5,875 nucleotides of DNA. Origin: Bacteroidales bacterium UBA7574. Lineage in GTDB: Bacteria; Bacteroidota; Bacteroidia; Bacteroidales; Paludibacteraceae. The notes beneath the pieces are model-generated. The model was given only the letters and a program-made list of their open reading frames with translations. It had not been told where the DNA came from and did no database searches. Shown here piece by piece: positions 1 to 5,537 of the stretch (the stretch's first letter is position 1; every line of letters begins with the position of its first letter). The stretch is taken from assembly GCA_002479035.1 (NCBI GenBank), contig DLLA01000030.1, positions 1-5,875 of the forward strand. Direction: 5' to 3'. The position numbers were made by a program, and so were the translations under genes.

Positions 1-313
1 TCTCGTTCTTGAAATAGATGTGAGCCGGAGTTCCGAGAGCTTCTTCAAGATCGTAAGCTCTCACAAGTGGTGTGCATCTGTAGCCAGCATACTGCTCGCG
101 AACTGGTTCCGGGATCGGTATCCACTCATCAGTTGTGTTGAGCTCCTGATCTGCACATGCCTTGCAGAAGATAGGATAGAGGTCTTCCGATTTTAAGGCT
201 TCGTGTGTGGCCGGATTAAGGATTGGCAAAGGTTTGTTCGGCATAACAGCCTGCATGTTGAACCATGCTGTCGGGATGTCGCTCTCTGGGAGCAAGAACT
301 TTTTCTGTCTCAT
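1..313 (-). CDS. trpB: TrpB2-type tryptophan synthase beta chain, N-terminal part (runs off left edge)
   Basis: Only the first 104 residues are present. They match the N-terminus of the TrpB2 branch of PLP-dependent tryptophan synthase beta chains, which join indole (or indole from indole-3-glycerol phosphate cleavage) to serine: IPTAW at residues 13-17, VREQY at 71-75, RCTPL at 79-83 (usually RPTPL) and ALGTPAHIYFK at 92-102. The PLP-binding lysine motif that follows in the family lies outside the window, so catalytic competence cannot be judged. The chosen ATG follows an A-rich stretch typical of Bacteroidota starts, and the family N-terminus begins at this point. The gene lies 79 bases after sdhC, with a strong terminator between, so it probably needs its own promoter; I see no clear -33/-7 pair in the gap. 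The TrpB1 form paired with TrpA is less likely because its N-terminus lacks the IPTAW block. Confidence 0.85.
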   Translation of the reverse strand, partial: MRQKKFLLPESDIPTAWFNMQAVMPNKPLPILNPATHEALKSEDLYPIFCKACADQELNTTDEWIPIPEPVREQYAGYRCTPLVRAYDLEEALGTPAHIYFKNE

Positions 314-344
314 TTTGTTGTTCGTTTTTTAGGGTATAACAATA

Positions 345-370
345 AAGGGCAACCGTAGTCGGTCGCCCTT
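345..370 (-). terminator. Rho-independent terminator after sdhC
   Basis: The two 11-base arms (345-355 and 360-370) form a stem with a 4-base loop. The pair 351/364 is A-C on the plus strand but a G-U wobble in the minus-strand transcript, so the fold is complete only for minus-strand RNA. In that direction the stem is followed by a U-rich run (UUUAUUGUUAU including the last stem bases). It starts 22 bases after the sdhC stop and separates sdhC from trpB. The plus-strand side is also T-rich, so weak bidirectional action is possible. Confidence 0.85.
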
Positions 371-392
371 GAATTTTCTTTAAGTTCCTTGA

Positions 393-1085
393 CTATATCA
401 ATGCGTTTGCCTGAAGGAATGCGTTGATACCAACAGCCGCGAAGCCAAGGCAGATCAGCGTGGCGACCACGATGCCGATCACTTTCAGTCTCTTGAACCA
501 TACCTGGTTGTTCCAACCAACTGTCTGGAACATGCTCCAGAAACCGTGGCAAAGGTGGAACCAGATAGCCACGAACCAGGCGAGGTACAGAACCAGCACC
601 CACCATCGTCCGAAAGTGAGGTTGAGAAGCTCGTAAGGATTGCCTTCCTCGGCGCCGATGAACATCGCAAGCTGCATCTTGGCCCAGAAGTGGGTAAGAT
701 GGAATGCGAGGAAACCGAGAACAATGATTCCAAGTACGAACATATTCTTCGCTGACCAAGAATCAGCGGCAGCAACGCTTGCAGCCTCATAGCGCTTGTA
801 ACCGCCACGTGCCTTGATGTTTTGCCAAGTAAGCCAGCATCCGTAGAAGATGTGGATGATGAAACCAAGGGCAAGGACAGGAACCATGATGGTCACAATC
901 GGGAGAGCCATGAAATCGCAGCCCTTCTGGAAAAGACCGTCAAGTCCGTTGTAGTTGCCTGTGAAAGAGTCAATGACGGAGAACAGGTTAATCGTCACGT
1001 GAAGCAGCAGGAAGATTATAAGAAATGCTCCGCTGACAGCCTGGATGAATTTCCTTCCGATGGAATAGTGAAATGCGTTCGCCAT
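393..1085 (-). CDS. sdhC: Succinate dehydrogenase/fumarate reductase cytochrome b subunit (b558 family)
   Basis: This 230-residue inner-membrane protein is the di-heme anchor of complex II. It passes electrons between menaquinone and the flavoprotein/iron-sulfur subunits; in anaerobic Bacteroidota the enzyme usually runs as a fumarate reductase. About five hydrophobic helices are visible (near residues 12-34, 60-84, 115-138, 162-183 and 200-222). Histidines placed like the heme ligands of the Bacillus/Wolinella type are H29, H78, H129 (or H132) and H177 (or H180). The length is usual for the family and the start fits the common MANAF..SIGRK opening. The gene could equally be named frdC. Upstream, 26 bases away, is a tRNA-Met with no promoter seen between; downstream comes a terminator and then trpB instead of the expected flavoprotein gene. 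Codon use (AGA/AGG arginine codons present) and GC content differ somewhat from metG. Confidence 0.95.
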   Translation of the reverse strand: MANAFHYSIGRKFIQAVSGAFLIIFLLLHVTINLFSVIDSFTGNYNGLDGLFQKGCDFMALPIVTIMVPVLALGFIIHIFYGCWLTWQNIKARGGYKRYEAASVAAADSWSAKNMFVLGIIVLGFLAFHLTHFWAKMQLAMFIGAEEGNPYELLNLTFGRWWVLVLYLAWFVAIWFHLCHGFWSMFQTVGWNNQVWFKRLKVIGIVVATLICLGFAAVGINAFLQANALI

Positions 1086-1111
1086 TATCGTCTAATTAGT
1101 TTCTTTGTTTG

Positions 1112-1185
1112 TAGCGGGAGTGGGGCATGATCCCACGACCTCCGGATTATGAATCCGACGCTCTAACCAGCTGAGCTACCCCGCC
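1112..1185 (-). tRNA. tRNA-Met (anticodon CAT), elongator type
   Basis: The full cloverleaf can be folded: acceptor stem GGCGGGG with TCCCGCT (G1-U72 and G7-U66 wobbles), D stem GCTC/GAGC with the GCTGGTTA loop, anticodon stem TCGGA/TCCGG around loop TTCATAA, variable loop AGGTC, and T stem GTGGG/CCCAC. It is 74 bases to the discriminator A73; the 3' CCA is not encoded. The anticodon stem lacks the three G-C pairs of initiator tRNAs, so it is not the initiator. A CAT anticodon can also belong to tRNA-Ile2 read after lysidine modification; I favour elongator Met from general resemblance to Bacteroidota sequences. The T loop ATCATGC is unlike the standard TTCRANY. It lies about 430 bases beyond the end of metG. 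Confidence 0.95.
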
Positions 1186-1187
1186 AT

Positions 1188-1218
1188 CCGACTGCGAGAA
1201 CTTACGTTCTCTTGTCGG
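1188..1218 (-). other. Hairpin in the leader of the tRNA-Met transcript
   Basis: In the minus-strand RNA, CCGAC pairs with GTCGG (outer, 5 bp), then a 2/3-base internal loop, then GAGAAC pairs with GTTCTC (6 bp) around a GTAA tetraloop. It ends two bases before the mature tRNA 5' end and has no U tract, so it is not a terminator. It lies between the promoter at 1263-1294 and the tRNA. A role in 5' processing or stability of the precursor is inference. Confidence 0.55.
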
Positions 1219-1262
1219 TTCAATTTACGCTTTGTCCGATAACTTCTCGGCGAAAGCGGGTG

Positions 1263-1294
1263 CAAAGGTACAACAAAAAAATGAAACAGCCAAA
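1263..1294 (-). promoter_or_regulatory. Bacteroidota-type sigma-70 promoter for tRNA-Met and probably sdhC
   Basis: On the minus strand a TTTG -33 box (1291-1294) is followed after 20 bases by TACCTTTG (1263-1270), an exact match to the TAnnTTTG -7 consensus of Bacteroides housekeeping promoters with the usual spacing. Initiation would fall near 1255-1258, giving a leader of about 70 bases before the tRNA. I see no other TAnnTTTG box between here and the sdhC start. Confidence 0.75.
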
Positions 1295-1360
1295 AGTTAC
1301 CTCATTTTTCATTACTTTTTATTCAGACACGGGTATTTGAAAGGCTGCCTGCTGCTCTGC

Positions 1361-1402
1361 ACACGCACTTTATACTTACTATACACGTACTTTATACTTC
1401 CT
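1361..1402. repeat. Two-copy imperfect tandem repeat, 22-bp period
   Basis: The 20-base units at 1361-1380 and 1383-1402 agree at 18 of 20 positions (differences at unit positions 6 and 18) and are separated by AT. The core is ACTTTATACTT. No third copy is seen on either side. Confidence 0.9.
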
Positions 1403-1459
1403 TGGCATCGCCAGATGATGAGCCTTGTAAACTTCCTATATGCTCCCAATATCCTCGGC

Positions 1460-1492
1460 TGTCGTTGCCGTCTCGTTGCCGTGTCGTTGCCG
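1460..1492. repeat. Three-copy tandem repeat, 11-bp period
   Basis: Three head-to-tail 11-base units read TGTCGTTGCCG, TCTCGTTGCCG and TGTCGTTGCCG; only the second base of the middle copy differs. The array ends in TAATTAAC. It is GC-rich in an otherwise AT-richer gap and lies about 60 bases beyond the metG terminator. Confidence 0.92.
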
Positions 1493-1555
1493 TAATTAAC
1501 CCGACAAAGACAGCAGGATAAAAGCAATATATCGGAACCTTATCAGAATGACAAA

Positions 1556-1590
1556 GCCCCTACACCGGCAGTAGGGAGCGGTATAGGGGC
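1556..1590 (-). terminator. Rho-independent terminator after metG
   Basis: Arms 1556-1567 and 1579-1590 form a 12-bp stem with an 11-base loop. The pair 1563/1583 is C-A on the plus strand but a G-U wobble in minus-strand RNA, so the hairpin is intact only in the metG direction. It is followed there by UUUGUCAUU, a modest U tract. It begins 22 bases after the metG stop and is the only terminator seen for the folP-cdaA-metG unit. Confidence 0.8.
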
Positions 1591-1612
1591 GAGAGTAATG
1601 GAAAAAATCCTA

Positions 1613-3685
1613 TCAGCCTACTTCGGCACCGTTCTTAACAGGGGCGGTGACGGTGGTGACGACCAACTTGCCATCGGCGTCCACAGCCGAGAGAATCATG
1701 CCCTGCGACTCGATGCCCATCATCTTGCGCGGCGGGAAGTTGGCGATAAAGAGGACTTGCTTGCCGACCAATACCGACGGGTCGGGGTACGACTGCGCGA
1801 TACCCGACAGGATAGTGCGTCCGCCCATGCCGTCGTCCAAACGGAATTGCAGGAGGCGTTCGCTCTTCTTCACCGGTTGGCAATCCAGCACGGTAGCCAC
1901 GCGGATGTCCACTTTGTCGAAGTCGTCAATCGTGGTGGCAGCCTTGATGTCGGCGGGGTGCCAGTTGCGTAGTGCTTCGGCTTGCACAGCGGCTTCGTTC
2001 TCGGCTTTGATGCGTGCCAGGCGGTCGAGTTGGGCTTTGATGGCGTCGTCCTCAATCTTCTCGAAGAGGAGCGATACCTCACCCAGTTGCTGCCCCTCAG
2101 AGAGCAGGTTGACATTGCCGAGTTCTGCCCAATTTGCAACATTCATGCCCAGCATCTTGCGCAGTTTCTCGGAGGAGAACGGCAAGAACGGTTCGAAAGC
2201 AATCGACAGATTAGCAGCGATTTGCAGTGCCAGATTAAGGATGGTTGCCGTGCGGTTGAGGTCGGTTTTGGCGAGTTTCCAAGGCTCGGTGTCGGCAAGA
2301 TACTTGTTGCCGATGCGGGCAAGGTTCATCGCCTCCTTTTGGGCATCTCGGAAACGGAAGTCGTTGAGCAGGCGTTCCAACTCGCCCTTGACGTTTTGGA
2401 AGTCGGCAATAGTGGCTTGGTCGTAGTCGTTGAGTTCGCCTGCCGCTGGCACTTTGCCGCCGAAATACTTGTTGGTCAGCACGAGTGCGCGGTTGACGAA
2501 GTTGCCGTAGATAGCCACTAATTCGTTGTTGTTGCGGGCTTGGAAGTCAGCCCATGTGAAGTCGTTGTCCTTGGTCTCGGGGGCATTGGCAGTCAGCACA
2601 TAGCGCAGCACATCCTGCTTGCCTGGGAAATCGACAAGGTACTCGTTGAGCCATACCGCCCAGTTGCGGGAGGTGGAGATTTTGTCGCCTTCGAGGTTGA
2701 GGAACTCATTGGCGGGCACATTGTCGGGAAGGATATAGGAACCCTCCGCCTTGAGCATAGTCGGGAAGACGATGCAGTGGAAGACGATGTTGTCTTTGCC
2801 GATAAAGTGAATCAGGCGTGTGGAGGAGTCCTTCCACCATGTCTCCCATTTGCCGTATTCGGGGTGGGCATCGCAGAGTTCCTTGGTGTTGGAGATATAG
2901 CCGATGGGCGCGTCGAACCAGACATAGAGCACTTTGCCTTCGGCACCCTCTACGGGCACGGGAATACCCCAGTCGAGGTCGCGCGTCACAGCACGCGGGC
3001 GCAAACCGCCGTCCAGCCACGACTTGCACTGCCCATACACGTTGGGACGCCACTCTTTATGCTCGTTGAGAATCCACTCCTCGAGCCACGACTGGTATTG
3101 GTCGAGCGGCAGATACCAGTGGGTGGTGGGGCGCTTGGTCAGCGGGTTGCCGTTGATGGCGTTGTAAGGATTGATGAGTTCGTCGGGCGAGAGGGTGGCT
3201 CCGCACTTCTCACACTGGTCGCCGTAAGCACCCTGCGCATGGCAGCGCGGGCACTCGCCGCGGATATTGCGGTCGGTGAGGAACTCCTGCGTCTCGGGGT
3301 CGTAGAACTGCTCGGTGGTCTGTTGGATAAACTTGCCGTTGTCGTACAGTTTGCGGAAGAAGTCCGATGCCATCTTGTGGTGCGTGGGACTTGTGGTGCG
3401 CGAATAGATGTCAAACGATATACCAAAGCCCTCGAAAGAGTCCTTGATAAGTTTGTGATAGCGGTCCACCACCTGTTGGGTGGTGATACCCTCTTTGCGG
3501 GCGCGGATGGTGACAGGCACACCATGTTCGTCGCTACCGCCCACGAACAGCACGGGTTCGCCTTTCAGACGGAGATAGCGGACATAAATATCTGCGGGTA
3601 CATACACGCCTGCGAGGTGCCCGATATGCACGGGACCATTGGCATAAGGTAAGGCTGCCGTTACAAGAGTACGTTGAAATGCCAT
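1613..3685 (-). CDS. metG: Methionine--tRNA ligase with C-terminal tRNA-binding domain
   Basis: This 690-residue class I synthetase charges tRNA-Met (elongator and initiator) with methionine in the cytoplasm. Visible parts are the HIGH motif H20-H23 within PVHIGH, a zinc knuckle with C145, C148, C158 and C161, the [10 protein letters not shown] block (256-265), and the KMSKS loop as KISTS at 335-339, a form I associate with Bacteroidota MetRS. An anticodon-binding helical region follows, and an EMAP/Trbp111-like OB-fold domain spans about 585-690 ([11 protein letters not shown]-type core, [20 protein letters not shown]). The length is complete for the fused form. The ATG lies two bases after the cdaA stop, so translation is probably coupled and there is no room for a T-box or riboswitch leader. 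Arginine codons are mostly CGN and local GC is above 60% in sampled stretches, higher than in sdhC. Confidence 0.98.
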   Translation of the reverse strand: MAFQRTLVTAALPYANGPVHIGHLAGVYVPADIYVRYLRLKGEPVLFVGGSDEHGVPVTIRARKEGITTQQVVDRYHKLIKDSFEGFGISFDIYSRTTSPTHHKMASDFFRKLYDNGKFIQQTTEQFYDPETQEFLTDRNIRGECPRCHAQGAYGDQCEKCGATLSPDELINPYNAINGNPLTKRPTTHWYLPLDQYQSWLEEWILNEHKEWRPNVYGQCKSWLDGGLRPRAVTRDLDWGIPVPVEGAEGKVLYVWFDAPIGYISNTKELCDAHPEYGKWETWWKDSSTRLIHFIGKDNIVFHCIVFPTMLKAEGSYILPDNVPANEFLNLEGDKISTSRNWAVWLNEYLVDFPGKQDVLRYVLTANAPETKDNDFTWADFQARNNNELVAIYGNFVNRALVLTNKYFGGKVPAAGELNDYDQATIADFQNVKGELERLLNDFRFRDAQKEAMNLARIGNKYLADTEPWKLAKTDLNRTATILNLALQIAANLSIAFEPFLPFSSEKLRKMLGMNVANWAELGNVNLLSEGQQLGEVSLLFEKIEDDAIKAQLDRLARIKAENEAAVQAEALRNWHPADIKAATTIDDFDKVDIRVATVLDCQPVKKSERLLQFRLDDGMGGRTILSGIAQSYPDPSVLVGKQVLFIANFPPRKMMGIESQGMILSAVDADGKLVVTTVTAPVKNGAEVG

Positions 3686-3687
3686 AG

Positions 3688-4494
3688 TTATTTGAGTAGT
3701 TTATGTTTTTTAGTTGCTTTGTCGTTATATTCCACGCCCATTGCGGGGGCGAGGTAGTTGTGCTCCAACTCGTTGATATTCACCGTATGGATATCATTTC
3801 CGAGTGCCACGGAGATGCGTCCTGTCTCTTCGGAGACCACGATGGCGAGGGCATCGGTCTTCTCTGCCAGTCCGAGTGCGGCACGGTGGCGCAGTCCGTA
3901 GTGCTTGGGCAGGTCCTGCCGCTTGGTGACAGGCAGGATACACGCCGCCGACTGCAGGCGGTTGCCCGAGATGATGAGTGCCCCGTCGTGGAGGGGTGTG
4001 TTCTTGAAGAAGATATTCTCAATCATTCGTGCCGAGATGACGGCGTCCACCGTCTCGCCGGTGTCGGCATACTCTTTGAGTCCCTGCTGGTTGGTGATGA
4101 CGATGAGTGCGCCCGTCTTGCTGGCAGACATGTGCGAGCAGGCGAGAATGATTTGGTCCACTTGCTGCTGCGCCTCTTTCTGGTGCCTGGTGTGCGAGAG
4201 GTGGTCGCGGATATTGTCCATATTGAACCGCGCCCCGATGCGGTAGAAGAACGAACGTATCTCCTCCTGGAATATCACAATGAGCGCGATGGCCCCCACA
4301 CTGATGAAGCGGTCGAAGAGGGCACCCGTGAGTTCCAACTCGAAGACATAACTAACTAACAACCACGCAAATATGAATGCCAAGATACCCCAGAACAGGT
4401 TGCTGGCACCCGAGCGGCGCAAGATGCGGTAGATACCAAACAGAATGGTAGCCACCAAGAGGATATCGATTATGTCTTTCAGCCCTATATGCAT
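3688..4494 (-). CDS. cdaA: Diadenylate cyclase, membrane-bound CdaA type
   Basis: This 268-residue enzyme condenses two ATP into cyclic di-AMP, a second messenger for potassium, osmotic and envelope homeostasis in the family. The N-terminal third has three hydrophobic segments (about 8-25, 33-50 and 63-77), followed by a linker helix. The DAC (DisA_N) domain spans about 85-250 with the signature D170-G171-A172, the R202-H203-R204 motif and S221-E222-E223. All are intact, so activity is expected. It sits between folP (25 bases upstream) and metG (2 bases downstream); no glmM or cdaR partner as in Firmicutes is nearby. In Bacteroidota the pairing of this gene with folP is, as far as I recall, common. 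Synonyms are dacA and ybbP. Confidence 0.97.
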   Translation of the reverse strand: MHIGLKDIIDILLVATILFGIYRILRRSGASNLFWGILAFIFAWLLVSYVFELELTGALFDRFISVGAIALIVIFQEEIRSFFYRIGARFNMDNIRDHLSHTRHQKEAQQQVDQIILACSHMSASKTGALIVITNQQGLKEYADTGETVDAVISARMIENIFFKNTPLHDGALIISGNRLQSAACILPVTKRQDLPKHYGLRHRAALGLAEKTDALAIVVSEETGRISVALGNDIHTVNINELEHNYLAPAMGVEYNDKATKKHKLLK

Positions 4495-4519
4495 AGTTAA
4501 TCGTCTGTAGTTGTGGCGG

Positions 4520-5350
4520 TTATGCCTTGTCTGGATAGGTGTATTGCCAGACGGCTATCGCCTGTTTGGCGGGTGCCACCTCGTGCACGCGGAGGATATT
4601 CGCGCCTTTCTCGAGGGCAATAATATGCGCTGCGGTGGTGGCAGGCAGCACATCATCAGGTGTCAGCCCCATCGGGCGGTAGAACATCGACTTGTGCGAC
4701 ACGCCCACCAATACGGGGGCATGGAGTGTCTGCAGGACATCCAACTGGCGCAGGAGACTATAGTTCTGCTCCACGTTCTTGCCGAAGCCGAAGCCCGGGT
4801 CGAGAATCACATCTGCCACACCGCGGCGGTGCAGTTCGTCAGTACGTGACTGAAGAAAGTCCAGTATATCCGTCATCGTGCGGTCGTAACCGTCATCGCT
4901 CTTGGTAATCTCTCGCGCGTGCGTGAGAATATAAGGAACGCGATACTTGCTCACAACGTCAAACATCTGATTATCAGCGTCCCCGCCATACACGTCATTG
5001 ATAATATCCGCCCCTTCCTCTATGGAGCGGCGGGCTACTTCCGCACGGAAAGTATCCACGGATACAGGCACCTCCGCCCACCTCCTGCGGATGGCTTTCA
5101 GGGCAGGTTCAAGCCGTGCCCACTCGCCCTCTGTGTCCACAGGCGTGGAGCCGGGACGGGTGGAGCAAGCCCCCAAGTCCAATATCTCAGCCCCCTCGTC
5201 CAACGCCTTTTCGGCACAGCGGAGCACCTCGTCCTCGCTCATCGAGCGGCATGAGGTGTAAAAACTGTCGGGCGTGATGTTCACAATCGCCATCACGCGC
5301 GGCACTGACAGGTCTAATAACTGACCACGTAGTCGAACAAATGCTTGCAT
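4520..5350 (-). CDS. folP: Dihydropteroate synthase
   Basis: This 276-residue TIM-barrel enzyme joins 6-hydroxymethyl-7,8-dihydropterin pyrophosphate to p-aminobenzoate in folate synthesis and is the sulfonamide target. Motifs in order are NITPDSF (24-30, loop 1), STRPG (63-67, loop 2), SVDT (97-100), NDV (118-120), DPGFGFGK (184-191), S218-H219-K220-S221 and RVHE (254-257). Two points deviate from the usual family sequence: H219 stands where SRKS normally has arginine, and the usual HM.G-P stretch reads THAREITKSDDGYD (143-156). The catalytic scaffold (N24, D99, N118-D119, D184, K220, R254, H256) is otherwise present. The ATG lies 8 bases after a -7 box; no upstream in-frame start is supported. 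It is the first gene of the folP-cdaA-metG unit. A sulfonamide-insensitive phenotype cannot be inferred from sequence alone. Confidence 0.96.
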   Translation of the reverse strand: MQAFVRLRGQLLDLSVPRVMAIVNITPDSFYTSCRSMSEDEVLRCAEKALDEGAEILDLGACSTRPGSTPVDTEGEWARLEPALKAIRRRWAEVPVSVDTFRAEVARRSIEEGADIINDVYGGDADNQMFDVVSKYRVPYILTHAREITKSDDGYDRTMTDILDFLQSRTDELHRRGVADVILDPGFGFGKNVEQNYSLLRQLDVLQTLHAPVLVGVSHKSMFYRPMGLTPDDVLPATTAAHIIALEKGANILRVHEVAPAKQAIAVWQYTYPDKA

Positions 5351-5358
5351 TTCAATCG

Positions 5359-5390
5359 CAAAGGTACAAAAAACATCGCAAATGTGCCAA
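5359..5390 (-). promoter_or_regulatory. Bacteroidota-type promoter for the folP-cdaA-metG unit
   Basis: The -7 box TACCTTTG (5359-5366) matches TAnnTTTG exactly. Twenty bases upstream on the minus strand lies TTGG (5387-5390), an acceptable but weaker -33 box. The -7 box ends 8 bases before the folP ATG, so the mRNA leader would be only a few bases or absent. A second ATCGCAAA copy at 5375-5382 repeats the sequence at 5355-5362 with a 20-base period. Confidence 0.68.
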
Positions 5391-5468
5391 TCTGTGCGCC
5401 TCCCTTACTGCCGAAAAACGTGCTTTTCCCAAGAAAATCACTTTTTCTGTATTTTTTCGCCCGAAAGG

Positions 5469-5500
5469 TTAGATTAAACCACTTTTTTTTTATACCTTTG
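5469..5500 (+). promoter_or_regulatory. Bacteroidota-type promoter for the divergent lipoprotein gene
   Basis: TACCTTTG at 5493-5500 is an exact TAnnTTTG -7 box, preceded by a T-rich spacer of 20 bases. The -33 position (5469-5472) reads TTAG, a partial match to TTTG. Initiation near 5506 would leave a leader of roughly 30 bases before the ATG at 5538. It points away from the folP promoter, so the two share a 187-base divergent region. Confidence 0.65.
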
Positions 5501-5537
5501 CGGGCTGAAACTGAATTGTGCATAACGAGACAACATT

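Larger units (their letters stand above)
1186..1612. other. 427-base intergenic region between metG and tRNA-Met
   Basis: No convincing protein gene lies here. The open frames present have no recognisable motif and unnatural composition. From the metG side, the region holds the metG terminator (1556-1590), an 11-bp triple repeat (1460-1492), a 22-bp-period double repeat (1361-1402), the -33/-7 promoter for the tRNA (1263-1294) and the leader hairpin (1188-1218). Apart from the repeats, I see nothing in 1298-1545, which is richer in A and T than metG. Confidence 0.8.

Noticed and set aside
310..759. 149-codon minus-strand open frame overlapping sdhC and the trpB start
   Set aside because: Alternate frame of sdhC that reads through the terminator hairpin; no domain signal.
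1112..1185. tRNA gene as an integration site for an island
   Set aside because: No second copy of the tRNA 3' end and no integrase or phage gene in the window; housekeeping sdhC follows directly.
1361..1492. CRISPR array
   Set aside because: Repeats are tandem with no spacers of proper length, only two or three copies, and no cas genes.
1312..1527. 71-codon minus-strand open frame in the metG-tRNA gap
   Set aside because: It runs through both tandem repeats, has no promoter or clear start context, and an implausible basic, Cys-rich composition.
2540..3652. 370-codon plus-strand open frame inside metG
   Set aside because: It lies wholly antisense to an intact metG with all motifs; high-GC codon bias removes stops from this frame. 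The translation has no recognisable motif.
3686..3700. T-box or methionine-responsive riboswitch before metG
   Set aside because: metG starts two bases after the cdaA stop, and no such leader structure fits upstream of folP either, where the predicted leader is only a few bases.
3703..4359. 218-codon plus-strand open frame over cdaA
   Set aside because: Antisense shadow of a complete diadenylate cyclase; composition rich in D/E/R/V as expected for such mirror frames.
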